From assembly GCA_904387055.1 (NCBI GenBank), contig CAJFKV010000002.1, forward strand, positions 1 through 64,000: 64,000 nt of DNA. The letters are read 5' to 3'. The translations under genes were made by a program, and so were the position numbers. Shown one piece after another: positions 39,135-49,324 of this stretch. The notes below the pieces were generated by a model. The model saw only the letters and a program-made list of their open reading frames with translations. It did no database searches and was not told the origin of the DNA. The stretch's first letter is position 1. Every line of letters begins with the position of its first letter. The stretch is from Candidatus Heteroruminococcus faecigallinarum (GTDB taxonomy: Bacteria; Bacillota; Clostridia; Oscillospirales; Ruminococcaceae).

Positions 39135-41363
39135 TCACAAGGTCAGCTGCTCCCCCTGATCCTCCGGGCGGGGCAGGGCGCCGGCGGCGGGCAGGGTACG
39201 GGCCCGGTACCGGTGCTCCCCGGCCAGCGTTCCCGGCTGGTAGGGGGCAAAGGAGACCAGGGCCCCCTTCTTCCGCAGGGTCATCACCGCCACCCCCTGG
39301 GTGTCCCGGGTGGACTTGGACGCCAGCACCGCCGTGTTCACCAGCAGCATCCGCCCGCCGGCAGCGGTGAGGAGGAACTCCCGGTCCTCCCCATAGGCGA
39401 TCCCCACCAGGGGGGACTTGAGGCTGTAGGCCCCGGTGAGCTTGCGGCGCTTGGTCTTGGTGGCGTAGGAGGCCATCTCCACCTTGGCCAGCTTCCCGTC
39501 GGCAAAGGCGAAAAAGAGGTAGCCCTTGTAGTCGGCCGTCACCGCCATGTAGAGGGCGTTTTCCCCCTCGTCCATCCCCAGCCGGGCGGGGATGTACTCC
39601 CCCATGACGCTGGCCTTGGTGTCGTCAAAGTCGGCGGCATCCGCCTTGTACACCTGCCCCTTGTCCGAGAAGAAGAGCAGGTGGGCGCCGTTGGTGGTTT
39701 CCACCTCCTCCAGCACCTGGTCCCCCTCCTTCAGCTTCTGCTCCCCGCTCATCCGCAGGGACTGGGGGGTGATCTTCTTGAAGTACCCCTCCCGGGTAAA
39801 GAAGAGATGGACCGGATAGTCGGGCACCGGCTCCTCGTCCTCCCCCGACAGGGCCCAGTCGAAGAGGATCTGGCTGCGGCGGGGGCCGCCGTACTTTTTG
39901 GCCACCGCCCGCAGCTCCTCCACGATGATCTGGTCGATCCGCCGGCGGCTGTCCAGGATGGCCTGCAGCTCCTGGATCTCCCGGGCCAGGCTCTCCACCT
40001 CCTGGGTCCGGTTGAGGATATACTCCCGGTTCAGGTGGCGCAGGCGGATCTCCGCCACATACTCCGCCTGGGTCTGGTCGATCCCGAAGCCGATCATCAG
40101 GTTGGGAACCACTTCCCGCTCCTCCTCGGTCTCCCGGACGATCTTCACCGCCTTGTCGATGTCCAGGAGGATCTTCTGCAGGCCCTGGAGCAGGTGGAGC
40201 TTCTCTTTCTTCCGGCTCAGGTCAAAATAGGTGCGCCGCCGGACGCATTCCCGCCGGAAGGCGGTCCACTCCTCCAGCAGCTCCCCCACCCCCATCACCC
40301 GGGGAACGCCGCCCACCAGCACGTTGAAGTTGCAGGAGAAGCTGTCCTCCAGGGGGGTCATCCGCAGCAGGCGGTTCATCAGCTTGTCCGGGTCCGCCCC
40401 CCGCTTCAGGTCGATGGTCAGCTTCAGGCCGGACAGGTCGGTCTCGTCCCGCATGTCCGAGATCTCCCGCACCTTCCCCTGCTTCACCAGGTCCACCACC
40501 TTGTCCATGATGGCCTCCACCGTGGTGGACGGGGGAATCTGGGTAATCTCGATGCAGTTGTTCTCCTTGTCGTAGGCGTACCGGCACCGGACCCGCACCG
40601 CCCCCCGGCCGGTGGCGTAGATCTTCCGCAGCTCCGCCTCGTCGTAGAGGATGTACCCCCCGCCGGGGAAATCCGGCGCCTGCAGGGTGGAGAGGATGTC
40701 GTGCTCCGGGTCCTTGATGAGGGCCACTGCCGTCTCGCACACCTCCCCAATGTTGAAGGAGCAGATGGAGCTGGCCATCCCCACGGCGATGCCCATATTG
40801 GAGTTGACCAGGATGGTGGGAAAGCTCACCGGCAGCAGGGCGGGCTCCTTCATGGTGTTGTCGAAGTTGTCCACAAAGTCCACGGTATCCTTGTCAATAT
40901 CCCCGAAGAGCTCGTTGCAGATGGGCTCCAGCTTGGCCTCGGTGTACCGGGAGGCGGCAAAGGCCATGTCTCGGGAGTAGGCCTTGCCGAAGTTTCCCTT
41001 GGAGTCCACATACGGGTAGAGAAGGGCCTCGTAGCCCCGGGAAAGGCGGACCATCGTCTCATAGATGGCCATGTCCCCGTGGGGGTTGAGGCGCATGGTT
41101 TGGCCCACAATGTTGGCCGACTTGGTCCTCGCCCCGGTAAGAAGCTTCATCTTGTACATGGTGTAGAGAATCTTCCGGTGGGAGGGCTTGAACCCATCGA
41201 TCTCCGGGATGGCCCGGGAGATGATGACGCTCATGGCATAGGGCATGTAGTTCTCTTCCAGCGTCCGGGTAATGGGCTGGTCGATGACAATGCCGGCGTT
41301 TTCAATATATCCGGTCATCTTTCGGGCAGGGGAGGGAGATTTCGTCTTCTTTGCTTTTGCCAT
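39135..41363 (-). CDS. parC: Type IIA DNA topoisomerase subunit A (ParC/GyrA-like)
   Basis: YAMSVIISRAIPEIDGFKPSHRKILYTMYKM; LNPHGDMAIYETMVRL; SRYTEAKL. Confidence 0.92.
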   Translation of the reverse strand: MAKAKKTKSPSPARKMTGYIENAGIVIDQPITRTLEENYMPYAMSVIISRAIPEIDGFKPSHRKILYTMYKMKLLTGARTKSANIVGQTMRLNPHGDMAIYETMVRLSRGYEALLYPYVDSKGNFGKAYSRDMAFAASRYTEAKLEPICNELFGDIDKDTVDFVDNFDNTMKEPALLPVSFPTILVNSNMGIAVGMASSICSFNIGEVCETAVALIKDPEHDILSTLQAPDFPGGGYILYDEAELRKIYATGRGAVRVRCRYAYDKENNCIEITQIPPSTTVEAIMDKVVDLVKQGKVREISDMRDETDLSGLKLTIDLKRGADPDKLMNRLLRMTPLEDSFSCNFNVLVGGVPRVMGVGELLEEWTAFRRECVRRRTYFDLSRKKEKLHLLQGLQKILLDIDKAVKIVRETEEEREVVPNLMIGFGIDQTQAEYVAEIRLRHLNREYILNRTQEVESLAREIQELQAILDSRRRIDQIIVEELRAVAKKYGGPRRSQILFDWALSGEDEEPVPDYPVHLFFTREGYFKKITPQSLRMSGEQKLKEGDQVLEEVETTNGAHLLFFSDKGQVYKADAADFDDTKASVMGEYIPARLGMDEGENALYMAVTADYKGYLFFAFADGKLAKVEMASYATKTKRRKLTGAYSLKSPLVGIAYGEDREFLLTAAGGRMLLVNTAVLASKSTRDTQGVAVMTLRKKGALVSFAPYQPGTLAGEHRYRARTLPAAGALPRPEDQGEQLTL

Positions 41364-41400
41364 TTTGGGGCTCCCTTCTTATGGATGGTTATGGGGGCGG

Positions 41401-43395
41401 TCAGGAGATATCCGCCAGCTCCAGGTACCGGCTGCCGTTTTGGGAGATGAACTCCTTGCGGCCGGCCAGGTTTTCCCCCAGCAGCAGGTCAAACATCTGG
41501 GCGGTGGCCTCCACCTCGTCGGGCTGGACCTTGATGAGGCGGCGGGTCTCCGGGTTCATGGTGGTGAGCCACATCATATCCGCATCGTTCTCCCCCAGTC
41601 CCTTGGACCGCTGAAGGGTATAGCTTTCCTTCTTCCCCTCCAGCTCCTTGACCAGCCGGGCCTTTTCCCCGTCCGAATAGGCAAAATAGGTCTCGGTCTT
41701 GGTGGTAATTTCGTAGAGGGGGGATTCGGCGATATACACATACCCCTCCTGGATGAGGGTGGGGGCCAGCCGGTAGAGCATGGTGAGGATCAGGGTGCGG
41801 ATCTGGAAGCCGTCCACGTCCGCATCGGTACAGATGACCACCTTGTTCCACCGCAGGTTCCCCAGGTCAAAGGTGCTCAGCTCCTTGTTGGCCTTGGAGG
41901 TCACCTGGACCCCGCAGCCCAGCACCTTGAAAATATCGGTGATGATGTCGTTCTTAAAGATCTTGTCGTACTCCGCCTTCAGGCAGTTGAGGATCTTGCC
42001 CCGCACCGGGATGATGGCCTGGAATTCGGCGTCCCGGCCCATCTTGCAGGACCCCAGGGCCGAATCTCCCTCCACGATGTACAGCTCCCGGCGGGAGACG
42101 TCCTTGGTGCGGCAGTCCACAAACTTCTGCACCCGGTTGGACAGGTCCACCGTGCCGGTGAGCTTCTTCTTCAGGTTGAGGCGGGTTTTTTCGGCATTTT
42201 CCCGGCTGCGCTTGTTGATGAGGACCTGCTCCCCCACCCGGGCGGCGTCGTCCGGGTTTTCCAGGAAGTAGACCTCCAGCTGGTGGCGGAGGAAATCGGC
42301 CATGGCCTCGTAGATAAACTTGTTGGTAATGCTCTTCTTGGTCTGGTTCTCGTAGGAGGTCTGGGTGGAAAAGCTGGAGGAAACCAGGACCAGGCAGTCG
42401 GCCACGTCCTGGTAGGTAATCTTGCTTTCCCCTTTCAGGTACTTGTTCCCCTGCTTGAGCCAGCTGTCGATCTGGCCGGTCACCCCAATCCGCACTGCCC
42501 GCTCCGGGCTGCCGCCGTGCTCCAGGAAGCTGGAGTTGTGGTAATACTCGGTAACGGCCACCTTGTTGGAAAAGCAGAGGGCCACGTTCAGTTTCACCTT
42601 GTAGTCGGGCCGGTCTTCCCGGTCCCGGCCGGTGCGCTCACAGCTCCAGTACTGCACCGGGGTGAGGGTCCCCTCCCCCGCCAGCTCCTGCACATAGTCC
42701 TTGATGCCGTTCTCGTAAAAGAAGGTCTGCTGGGAGAAGCCCTTCTCCTCCTCCACCCGCAGGACGAACTCCACCCCCGGGTTCACCACCGCCTGGCGCT
42801 TGAGCACACCGGTGTAGTACTCCACCGGGATGTCGATGTCGGTAAACACCTCCAGGTCGGGCAGCCAGCGGGTGCGGGTGCCGGTCTGCTTGGAGGCGGT
42901 GGGCTTCTTCTGCAGGCCGCCAACGTTCTCTCCCCGCTCAAAATGGAGGTTGTATTGGAATCCATCCCGTATTACTTCTACATCCATATACCGAGAGGCA
43001 TACTGGGTTGCACAGGAACCCAGGCCGTTGAGCCCCAGGGAAAATTCATAGCTCTCGGCCTGCTGGGTGTTGTACTTGCCCCCGGCATACAGCTCGCAGT
43101 ATACCAGCTCCCAGTTGTACCGCTGCTCCTTGGGGTTGTAATCCACCGGGCAGCCCCGGCCGTGGTCCTCCACCTCCACCGAATGGTCCCGGTACCGGGT
43201 GACCACAATCCGCTTGCCGTAACCTTCCCGGGCCTCGTCGATGGAATTGGACAGGATTTCAAACACCGAATGCTCGCACCCGTCCAGCCCGTCCGAGCCG
43301 AAGATGACCCCCGGGCGCTTGCGCACCCGGTCGGCCCCCTTCAGCGCCGAGATGCTGGCATTGCCGTATTCCTGGGATACACTCTTCTTTGCCAA
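41401..43395 (-). CDS. parE: Type IIA DNA topoisomerase subunit B (ParE/GyrB-like), TTG start probable
   Basis: RKRPGVIFGSDGLDGCEHSVFEILSNSIDEA; EGDSALGSCKMGRD; TDADVDGFQIRTLILTM. Confidence 0.92.
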   Translation of the reverse strand: MAKKSVSQEYGNASISALKGADRVRKRPGVIFGSDGLDGCEHSVFEILSNSIDEAREGYGKRIVVTRYRDHSVEVEDHGRGCPVDYNPKEQRYNWELVYCELYAGGKYNTQQAESYEFSLGLNGLGSCATQYASRYMDVEVIRDGFQYNLHFERGENVGGLQKKPTASKQTGTRTRWLPDLEVFTDIDIPVEYYTGVLKRQAVVNPGVEFVLRVEEEKGFSQQTFFYENGIKDYVQELAGEGTLTPVQYWSCERTGRDREDRPDYKVKLNVALCFSNKVAVTEYYHNSSFLEHGGSPERAVRIGVTGQIDSWLKQGNKYLKGESKITYQDVADCLVLVSSSFSTQTSYENQTKKSITNKFIYEAMADFLRHQLEVYFLENPDDAARVGEQVLINKRSRENAEKTRLNLKKKLTGTVDLSNRVQKFVDCRTKDVSRRELYIVEGDSALGSCKMGRDAEFQAIIPVRGKILNCLKAEYDKIFKNDIITDIFKVLGCGVQVTSKANKELSTFDLGNLRWNKVVICTDADVDGFQIRTLILTMLYRLAPTLIQEGYVYIAESPLYEITTKTETYFAYSDGEKARLVKELEGKKESYTLQRSKGLGENDADMMWLTTMNPETRRLIKVQPDEVEATAQMFDLLLGENLAGRKEFISQNGSRYLELADIS

Positions 43396-43490
43396 ACTTT
43401 CTCCTCCGTTCTTTTCCCCAGCAGCCTGCCGCCGCTGTTCCATCCTCCCCGCTCCTCCCCCGGCAGGGGGCGGAAAACCCAAAACAGGCA

Positions 43491-43518
43491 GTTGCCCCGC
43501 GCGGGGGCGCGGGGCAAC
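43491..43518 (-). terminator. ftsH terminator hairpin
   Basis: GTTGCCCCGCGC-gggg-GCGCGGGGCAAC. Confidence 0.75.
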
Positions 43519-43528
43519 ATCGGCTTTG

Positions 43529-45469
43529 TTAACTCCAGATGTCCCGGGGAGTGTTGGGATCGGGCCGCTGGGGCGCCGCCGGTTCCTCCATGGGATGGGG
43601 AGCCGGTTCCTCCGGCGGGGTGAGGGGCTTGGGGGGCTCGGGCGGAGCCGTCTCCTCCCCCTTCATCAGCTGGTCAAACTCCTCTCCCGACATCTTCTCA
43701 TACTTCATCAGGTACCGGGCCACCCGTTCCAGCTGGGTGCGGTTCTGCTCCAGAATCTCCTTGGCCTTCTCATAGGCGCCGTCGATCAGCTCCCGGACCT
43801 CCGCGTCGATCTCGGCGGCCACGCTCTCGGAGAAGTTCTTCGTCTGGCCGAAATCCCGGCCCAGGAAGACCTCGTTCTGGTCGGTGCCGTAGACCACCGG
43901 CCCCAGCTTGTCGCTGAAGCCGATCCGCATCACCATGTACCGGGCAGTGGCGCTGGCCCGCTCCAGGTCGTTGGAGGCGCCGGTGGAGATGTCGTCCAGC
44001 ATCAGCTTTTCGGCCACCCGGCCGCCCAGCAGGACGCACATCTGCTCGTTCATCTCGGTGCGGGTACGGTAATCCCGCTCCTCGGTGGGCAGCTGGATGG
44101 TGTAGCCGCCGGCCATCCCCCGGGGGATGATGGACACCTGGTGCACCTTATCCTGGTGGGGGCAGTGGTAGGCCACCACCGCATGGCCCGCCTCGTGGTA
44201 GGCGGTGAGGCGGCGGCTCTTCTCGGTCACCACATGGGACTTCTTCTCCGGGCCGGCAATCACCTTGATGGTGGCCTCCTCAATCTCGGCCATGGTGATG
44301 GCCCGGTACCCCTTCCGGGCGGCCAGGAGGGCCGCCTCGTTGAGGAGGTTCTCCAGGTCGGCGCCGGTAAAGCCGGCCGTGGTCTTGGCAATGGTGGCAA
44401 AGTCCACATCCGGGCCGATGGGCTTGTTGCGGGCATGAACCTTGAGGATCTCCTCCCGGCCCTTGATGTCCGGATAGTTCACATAGATCTGCCGGTCAAA
44501 CCGGCCGGGGCGCAGAAGGGCCGGGTCCAGGATGTCCTTCCGGTTGGTGGCGGCCATGACAATCACGCCGCTGTTGGACCCGAAGCCGTCCATCTCCACC
44601 AGCAGCTGGTTGAGGGTCTGCTCCCGCTCGTCGTGGCCGCCGCCCAGGCCGGTGCCTCTCTGGCGGCCCACCGCGTCAATCTCGTCGATAAAGATTATGG
44701 CAGGGGCGTTCTTTTTGGCCTGTTCAAACAGATCCCGCACGCGGGACGCACCCACGCCCACAAACATCTCCACAAAATCCGAGCCGGAGATGGAGTAAAA
44801 GGGCACCCCTGCCTCGCCGGCCACCGCCTTGGCCAGCAGGGTTTTGCCGGTGCCGGGAGGGCCCATGAGGAGAACGCCCTTGGGAATCCGGGCGCCCAGG
44901 TTGTTGTACCGCTGCGGGTCCCGCAGGAACTCCACAATCTCCACCAGCTCGGCCTTTTCTTCATCGGCCCCCGCCACATCGGCAAAGGTGACCTTCTGGC
45001 CGTCCGCGGGGGTGCGGGGCTTCGCCTTGCCAAAGCTCATCATGTTGCCGCCGCCCCTGGTCTGCCGCAGCATGATAAACCAGAAGGCCACCAGCGCCAC
45101 AATCAGCAGCAGGGTGGGCAGCATGGACACCAGCAGCGACTGCTGCTGGGCCTGCTTGAGCACCTCGCTCACATGCCCCAGCTCCCAGCCGTGCTGCTGC
45201 TGGATCGCCCGCACGTCGTTCATAAACAGGTTCAGGCTGGCAACCCGGTACATCATGCTGGGCCGCCCATCCCGGAAATGCAGCACCAGCTCCCCTGTGC
45301 CGAAATCCAGCTCATATTCGGAAATCTCGTCCTGGTCGAAGTATTCCAGCACCTCGGTATAGCTGAGGGTATTGGTCTCGGTGGTGTTGGAAAACAGATA
45401 GCTGGCCCCCAACATCAGCACCAAGAACACCAGGAAGTAGATGAGAAGGCCTCTCGATCTCTTGGACAT
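43529..45469 (-). CDS. ftsH: ATP-dependent zinc metalloprotease FtsH
   Basis: [54 protein letters not shown]. Confidence 0.99.
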   Translation of the reverse strand: MSKRSRGLLIYFLVFLVLMLGASYLFSNTTETNTLSYTEVLEYFDQDEISEYELDFGTGELVLHFRDGRPSMMYRVASLNLFMNDVRAIQQQHGWELGHVSEVLKQAQQQSLLVSMLPTLLLIVALVAFWFIMLRQTRGGGNMMSFGKAKPRTPADGQKVTFADVAGADEEKAELVEIVEFLRDPQRYNNLGARIPKGVLLMGPPGTGKTLLAKAVAGEAGVPFYSISGSDFVEMFVGVGASRVRDLFEQAKKNAPAIIFIDEIDAVGRQRGTGLGGGHDEREQTLNQLLVEMDGFGSNSGVIVMAATNRKDILDPALLRPGRFDRQIYVNYPDIKGREEILKVHARNKPIGPDVDFATIAKTTAGFTGADLENLLNEAALLAARKGYRAITMAEIEEATIKVIAGPEKKSHVVTEKSRRLTAYHEAGHAVVAYHCPHQDKVHQVSIIPRGMAGGYTIQLPTEERDYRTRTEMNEQMCVLLGGRVAEKLMLDDISTGASNDLERASATARYMVMRIGFSDKLGPVVYGTDQNEVFLGRDFGQTKNFSESVAAEIDAEVRELIDGAYEKAKEILEQNRTQLERVARYLMKYEKMSGEEFDQLMKGEETAPPEPPKPLTPPEEPAPHPMEEPAAPQRPDPNTPRDIWS

Positions 45470-45519
45470 GAAATGAACTCACTCCCTATCTTACATCCGG
45501 CCCGCAGGCCGCGCCAATG

Positions 45520-46071
45520 TTATTTGCCCTCGTACACCGAAGGCTTGAGAATCCCCACATAGGGCAGATTGCGGTATTTTTCGGCGTAATCCAGACCGTA
45601 TCCCACCACAAAGGCGTCGGGAATCTGGAAGCCCACATAGTCGGGGTGGATGTCCACCTTCCGCCGCTCCGGCTTATCCAGCAGGGTGACGATCCGCACG
45701 CTGGCGCAGCCCCGGTCCCGCAGAAGGTCACGCAGATAGTGGAGGGTCATGCCGCTGTCCAGGATGTCCTCCACAATGAGCAGGTCCTTTCCCTCGATGC
45801 TGCGGTCCAGGTCTTTCAGTATTCTTACCACGCCGCTGGTCTTTACTCCCGAGCCGTAGCTGGACACCGCCATAAAGTCGATGGCGGCGGGAACGGTGAT
45901 CCGGCGCATCAGGTCGGCCATAAACACCACCGATCCCTTGAGCACCCCCACCAGGAGCAGGTCCTTTCCTTCATAGTCCCGGCTGATCTGCTCCCCCAGC
46001 TGGGCCACCTTGGCCTCCAGCTGCGCCTGGTCAAAGAGTATTGTTTCCATGTCTTGTCTCATGTCTTCCAT
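45520..46071 (-). CDS. hpt: Hypoxanthine phosphoribosyltransferase
   Basis: [37 protein letters not shown]. Confidence 0.97.
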   Translation of the reverse strand: MEDMRQDMETILFDQAQLEAKVAQLGEQISRDYEGKDLLLVGVLKGSVVFMADLMRRITVPAAIDFMAVSSYGSGVKTSGVVRILKDLDRSIEGKDLLIVEDILDSGMTLHYLRDLLRDRGCASVRIVTLLDKPERRKVDIHPDYVGFQIPDAFVVGYGLDYAEKYRNLPYVGILKPSVYEGK

Positions 46072-47459
46072 GAACTGTCCTCCACGCCGCGGCGGCCGCC
46101 CTCCCATGGGCGGACCGCAATCATCAGCCACCGGCGGGTCCGGCTGGTGGGAGCGGCCCGCTGGTCGGGACCGATTCCTTCCACCCACAGGATGCCCTGC
46201 CGGTCGCACAAAATCAAGTTCCGCTGCCGCCTGGCGGAAGGAACCCCTTCCTCCTGGTACAGCTTCTTGAGGGTTTTGGTCATCCCCCGCCCTGCAGGGC
46301 GGAAGGCATCCCCCGGAAGCCGGGTGCGTACAGCAGATTCACAACCTATTCTATCATAGTCCAACTCGTTTTTTAAGGGGCAATTGTTAATTTTTTCAGA
46401 ATTTTGCCCTGGATTTGTGGATAGCTCCAGCACCACCATCCCCACGGGGGTGGCAATCTCCACCCGCTCCCCCGCCTGCAGGGGGGGCAGCGGGAGGGAA
46501 AAACAGGGGACCGGCTCCTCTTCTCTCCGCAGCGTCACCCACCGGGGAGTGGCCAGAAGGGTCCGGCCGGGGGCCAGCTCCACCCCGCCCGCCCCCTGAC
46601 GGGCGGCTTCCATCGCCAGCTCCAGCCGCCGGGAGGACCAGGCGGCTCCCGCCCGGTCCAGCAGCAGCCCCAGCACCCTGGCCTGGAGCACCGGGTCCTC
46701 CCGGAGCAGCCCCGGCCGGTCCAGGGTATCCTCCCGGACCTCCAGGCGGGCCAGCGCCTCCCGGGCCATCCGGTCCAGAAAGGCGTCCTCCCGGCGCAGG
46801 CGAACGCTCATCTCCCCGGCCAGCCGTTCCGCCGCCGGGTTGACCGACAGCAGGGCCGGCACCGCCTGCTGCCGCAGGCGGTTGCGGCTGTACTCCCGGG
46901 AATGGTTGGTGGAATCGGTGCAGTAGGGGATGGCCCGGGCGGCGCAGTACTGCTCCACCTCCCGGCGGGTCAGGGCGATAAGGGGCCGGATGATCCTCCC
47001 CCGCACCGGCGGGATGCCGCACAGCCCCCGCAGCCCCGTCCCCCTGGCCAGGTTCAGGAGGATCGTCTCCAGATTGTCCGAGGCGGTGTGCCCGGTGGCA
47101 ATCTTGCCGCCGGCGGCCGCCTTTTCCAGGGCCTGGTACCGGGCTCTGCGGGCCGCCTCCTCCAGGGAGCCCCCTTTCTCCCGCCGGAGGGCCTCCCCCT
47201 CCAGCCGGACTACCTGGAGGGGCACCTCCAGCCGGCGGCACCAGTCCCGGACAAAGGCCTCGTCCCGGTCGCTTTCCTCCCCCCGCAGGCCGTGGTTCAC
47301 ATGGCAGGCGGAAACCCCGATGCCCAGCGGCTCCTTCAGCTCCAACAAAAAAGCAAGCAAGGCCATCGAGTCGGCCCCGCCCGAAAGGGCGGCGACCACC
47401 CGGTCGCCCTGCTGCAACATGTCGTATTGGGTGATGGTCTCCCAAACCTTATCCTTCAT
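46059..47459 (-). CDS. tilS: tRNA(Ile)-lysidine synthetase
   Basis: [47 protein letters not shown]. Confidence 0.96.
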   Translation of the reverse strand: MKDKVWETITQYDMLQQGDRVVAALSGGADSMALLAFLLELKEPLGIGVSACHVNHGLRGEESDRDEAFVRDWCRRLEVPLQVVRLEGEALRREKGGSLEEAARRARYQALEKAAAGGKIATGHTASDNLETILLNLARGTGLRGLCGIPPVRGRIIRPLIALTRREVEQYCAARAIPYCTDSTNHSREYSRNRLRQQAVPALLSVNPAAERLAGEMSVRLRREDAFLDRMAREALARLEVREDTLDRPGLLREDPVLQARVLGLLLDRAGAAWSSRRLELAMEAARQGAGGVELAPGRTLLATPRWVTLRREEEPVPCFSLPLPPLQAGERVEIATPVGMVVLELSTNPGQNSEKINNCPLKNELDYDRIGCESAVRTRLPGDAFRPAGRGMTKTLKKLYQEEGVPSARRQRNLILCDRQGILWVEGIGPDQRAAPTSRTRRWLMIAVRPWEGGRRGVEDSSWKT

Positions 47460-48804
47460 CTCGAAACAGCTCCATACTGCGGAAACGGGTATACTGCCGG
47501 TCCCATCCCAGGGGAACGGTCCCCACCTCCCCGTGGCGGTTCTTGGCGATGATGCATTCGGCTGTATCCGCCGCGTCGGTGGTCTGGTCGTAGTAGAACT
47601 CCCGATAGAGGAAGAGGACGATGTCCGCGTCCTGCTCGATCGAGCCGGATTCCCGCAGGTCGGAGAGCATGGGCCGGTGGTCGGCCCGGGACTCGGGCCC
47701 GCGGGACAGCTGGGAAAGGGTGAGGACCGGCACGTCCAGCTCCTTGGCCATGCTCTTGAGGGAGCGGGTGATCTCCGACACCTCCTGCACCCGGTTGTTG
47801 CTGTTGCGGCTCCCGCCGGACATCAGCTGGAGGTAGTCGATCACTACCAGGCCCAGGTTCTTGAGGCGGCGGAGCTTGGCCTTCATCTCCGCCACGGTGA
47901 TGGAGCTGGTGTCGTCGATATAGAGGGGCGCCTCCGACAGGTACTGGGAGGTCTCGGCCAGCTTGGCCCAGTCCTCGCTCTTCAGGTTGCCGGTGCGCAG
48001 CTGCATGCCCTGGATGGGGGTCTCGAAGCAGAGGATCCGGTTCACCAGCTGCTCGGCGCTCATCTCCAGGGAGAAGATGGCCACCGTCTTGCCCCCCCGG
48101 ATGGCCACATGGGCCGCGATGTTGAGGGCAAAGGCCGTCTTGCCCATGGCGGGACGGGCCGCCAGGAGGATCAGGTCCGACTTGTTCAGGCCGGTGAGGA
48201 TGGCGTCCAGGGCCGAGAAGCCGGTGGACAGGCCCATATAGTTCTTCCGGTCCTCGCCGCTCAGCTTCTGGAGATGGTCGTAGGTCTCCATCAGAATCCG
48301 GTCCACCCGCACCAGGCCGCTGTTTTCCTTCCCCTCCCGGATCTCAAAGAGCCGCTGCTCCGCCGCGTCGATGAGGAGCCGGGGGTCGGCCTGGCCGTCG
48401 GAGGCCTGGTCGGCCATCTCCCGGCCCACGGTGATCAGCCCCCGGAGAAAGTACTTCTCCTGGACAATCCGGGCATAGGAGGCCGCGTTGGAGGTGGTGG
48501 GCACCGCCTGGGCCAGCTGGGTCAGGTAGAGCTTTGCCTCCTCCGGGGAGGGGAAGATCTCCTCCCGCTTCACCTCGTCCAGCACCGTCACCAGGTCGAT
48601 GGCCTGGGCGGCGGTGAACATCCGCACCATCAGGGCAAACAGCTCCTGATGCTGGGGCCGGTAGAAGGACTCGGGCCGCAGGTACTCCAGCACGTCGGAC
48701 AGGCAGCCCGGGTCCAGAAGGATCGCCCCCAGCACCGACTGCTCCGCCTCCAGGCTGTAGGGCATGGGCTGGCCGTACAAGCTCAGGTTTCCGCTCTGTT
48801 CCAC
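47449..48804 (-). CDS. dnaB: Replicative DNA helicase
   Basis: MPYSLEAEQSVLGAILLD; ARPAMGKTAFALNIAAHVA; VIDYLQLM. Confidence 0.98.
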   Translation of the reverse strand: MEQSGNLSLYGQPMPYSLEAEQSVLGAILLDPGCLSDVLEYLRPESFYRPQHQELFALMVRMFTAAQAIDLVTVLDEVKREEIFPSPEEAKLYLTQLAQAVPTTSNAASYARIVQEKYFLRGLITVGREMADQASDGQADPRLLIDAAEQRLFEIREGKENSGLVRVDRILMETYDHLQKLSGEDRKNYMGLSTGFSALDAILTGLNKSDLILLAARPAMGKTAFALNIAAHVAIRGGKTVAIFSLEMSAEQLVNRILCFETPIQGMQLRTGNLKSEDWAKLAETSQYLSEAPLYIDDTSSITVAEMKAKLRRLKNLGLVVIDYLQLMSGGSRNSNNRVQEVSEITRSLKSMAKELDVPVLTLSQLSRGPESRADHRPMLSDLRESGSIEQDADIVLFLYREFYYDQTTDAADTAECIIAKNRHGEVGTVPLGWDRQYTRFRSMELFRDEG

Positions 48805-48847
48805 GCCCTCGTCCCTCCTTTCTCCCGGGCAGTTGTGAGGGGGAGGC

Positions 48848-49291
48848 TTATTCCTCCCCCACCATTACGTAAATCTTGGCGGAGATGCCCGCGTAGAGCT
48901 TGACCTCCCCTTCAAAGGTGCCGAAGCTCTTGATGTCCGACAGGGTGATCTTCCGCTTGTCGATCTCCACCCCGTACTGCTTGGCCAGCTCCTCGGCCAC
49001 CTCCTTGGCGGTGATGGAGCCGAAGAGCTTCCCGCCGGCGCCGGCCTTGGCGGTGATCTTCACCGTCTTCTCCTGGAGGATGCCCTTCTGCTCCTGGGCA
49101 GCCTCCTTTTCCAGCTGAATCCGCCGCTCCTGGGCAGCCTCCTTGGCCCGCAGCTCGTTCATGGCCGCCGGGGTGGCCTCCATGGCCAGTCCCTTCTTGA
49201 GAAGAAAGTTGTTGGCATAGCCGTCCGAAACCTTGACCAGCTCGCCCTTTTTGCCGGTGCCCTTGACATCGGCCTTGAGAATTACCTGCAT
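48848..49291 (-). CDS. rplI: 50S ribosomal protein L9
   Basis: [36 protein letters not shown]. Confidence 0.98.
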   Translation of the reverse strand: MQVILKADVKGTGKKGELVKVSDGYANNFLLKKGLAMEATPAAMNELRAKEAAQERRIQLEKEAAQEQKGILQEKTVKITAKAGAGGKLFGSITAKEVAEELAKQYGVEIDKRKITLSDIKSFGTFEGEVKLYAGISAKIYVMVGEE

Positions 49292-49324
49292 AGCAACAAA
49301 ACTCCTTTTTCGTGGGATGATCGT

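Noticed and set aside
39030-41450. 806-aa and neighbouring plus-strand ORFs over the topoisomerase genes
   Set aside because: Antisense artefacts, same composition signature as the other mirror ORFs.
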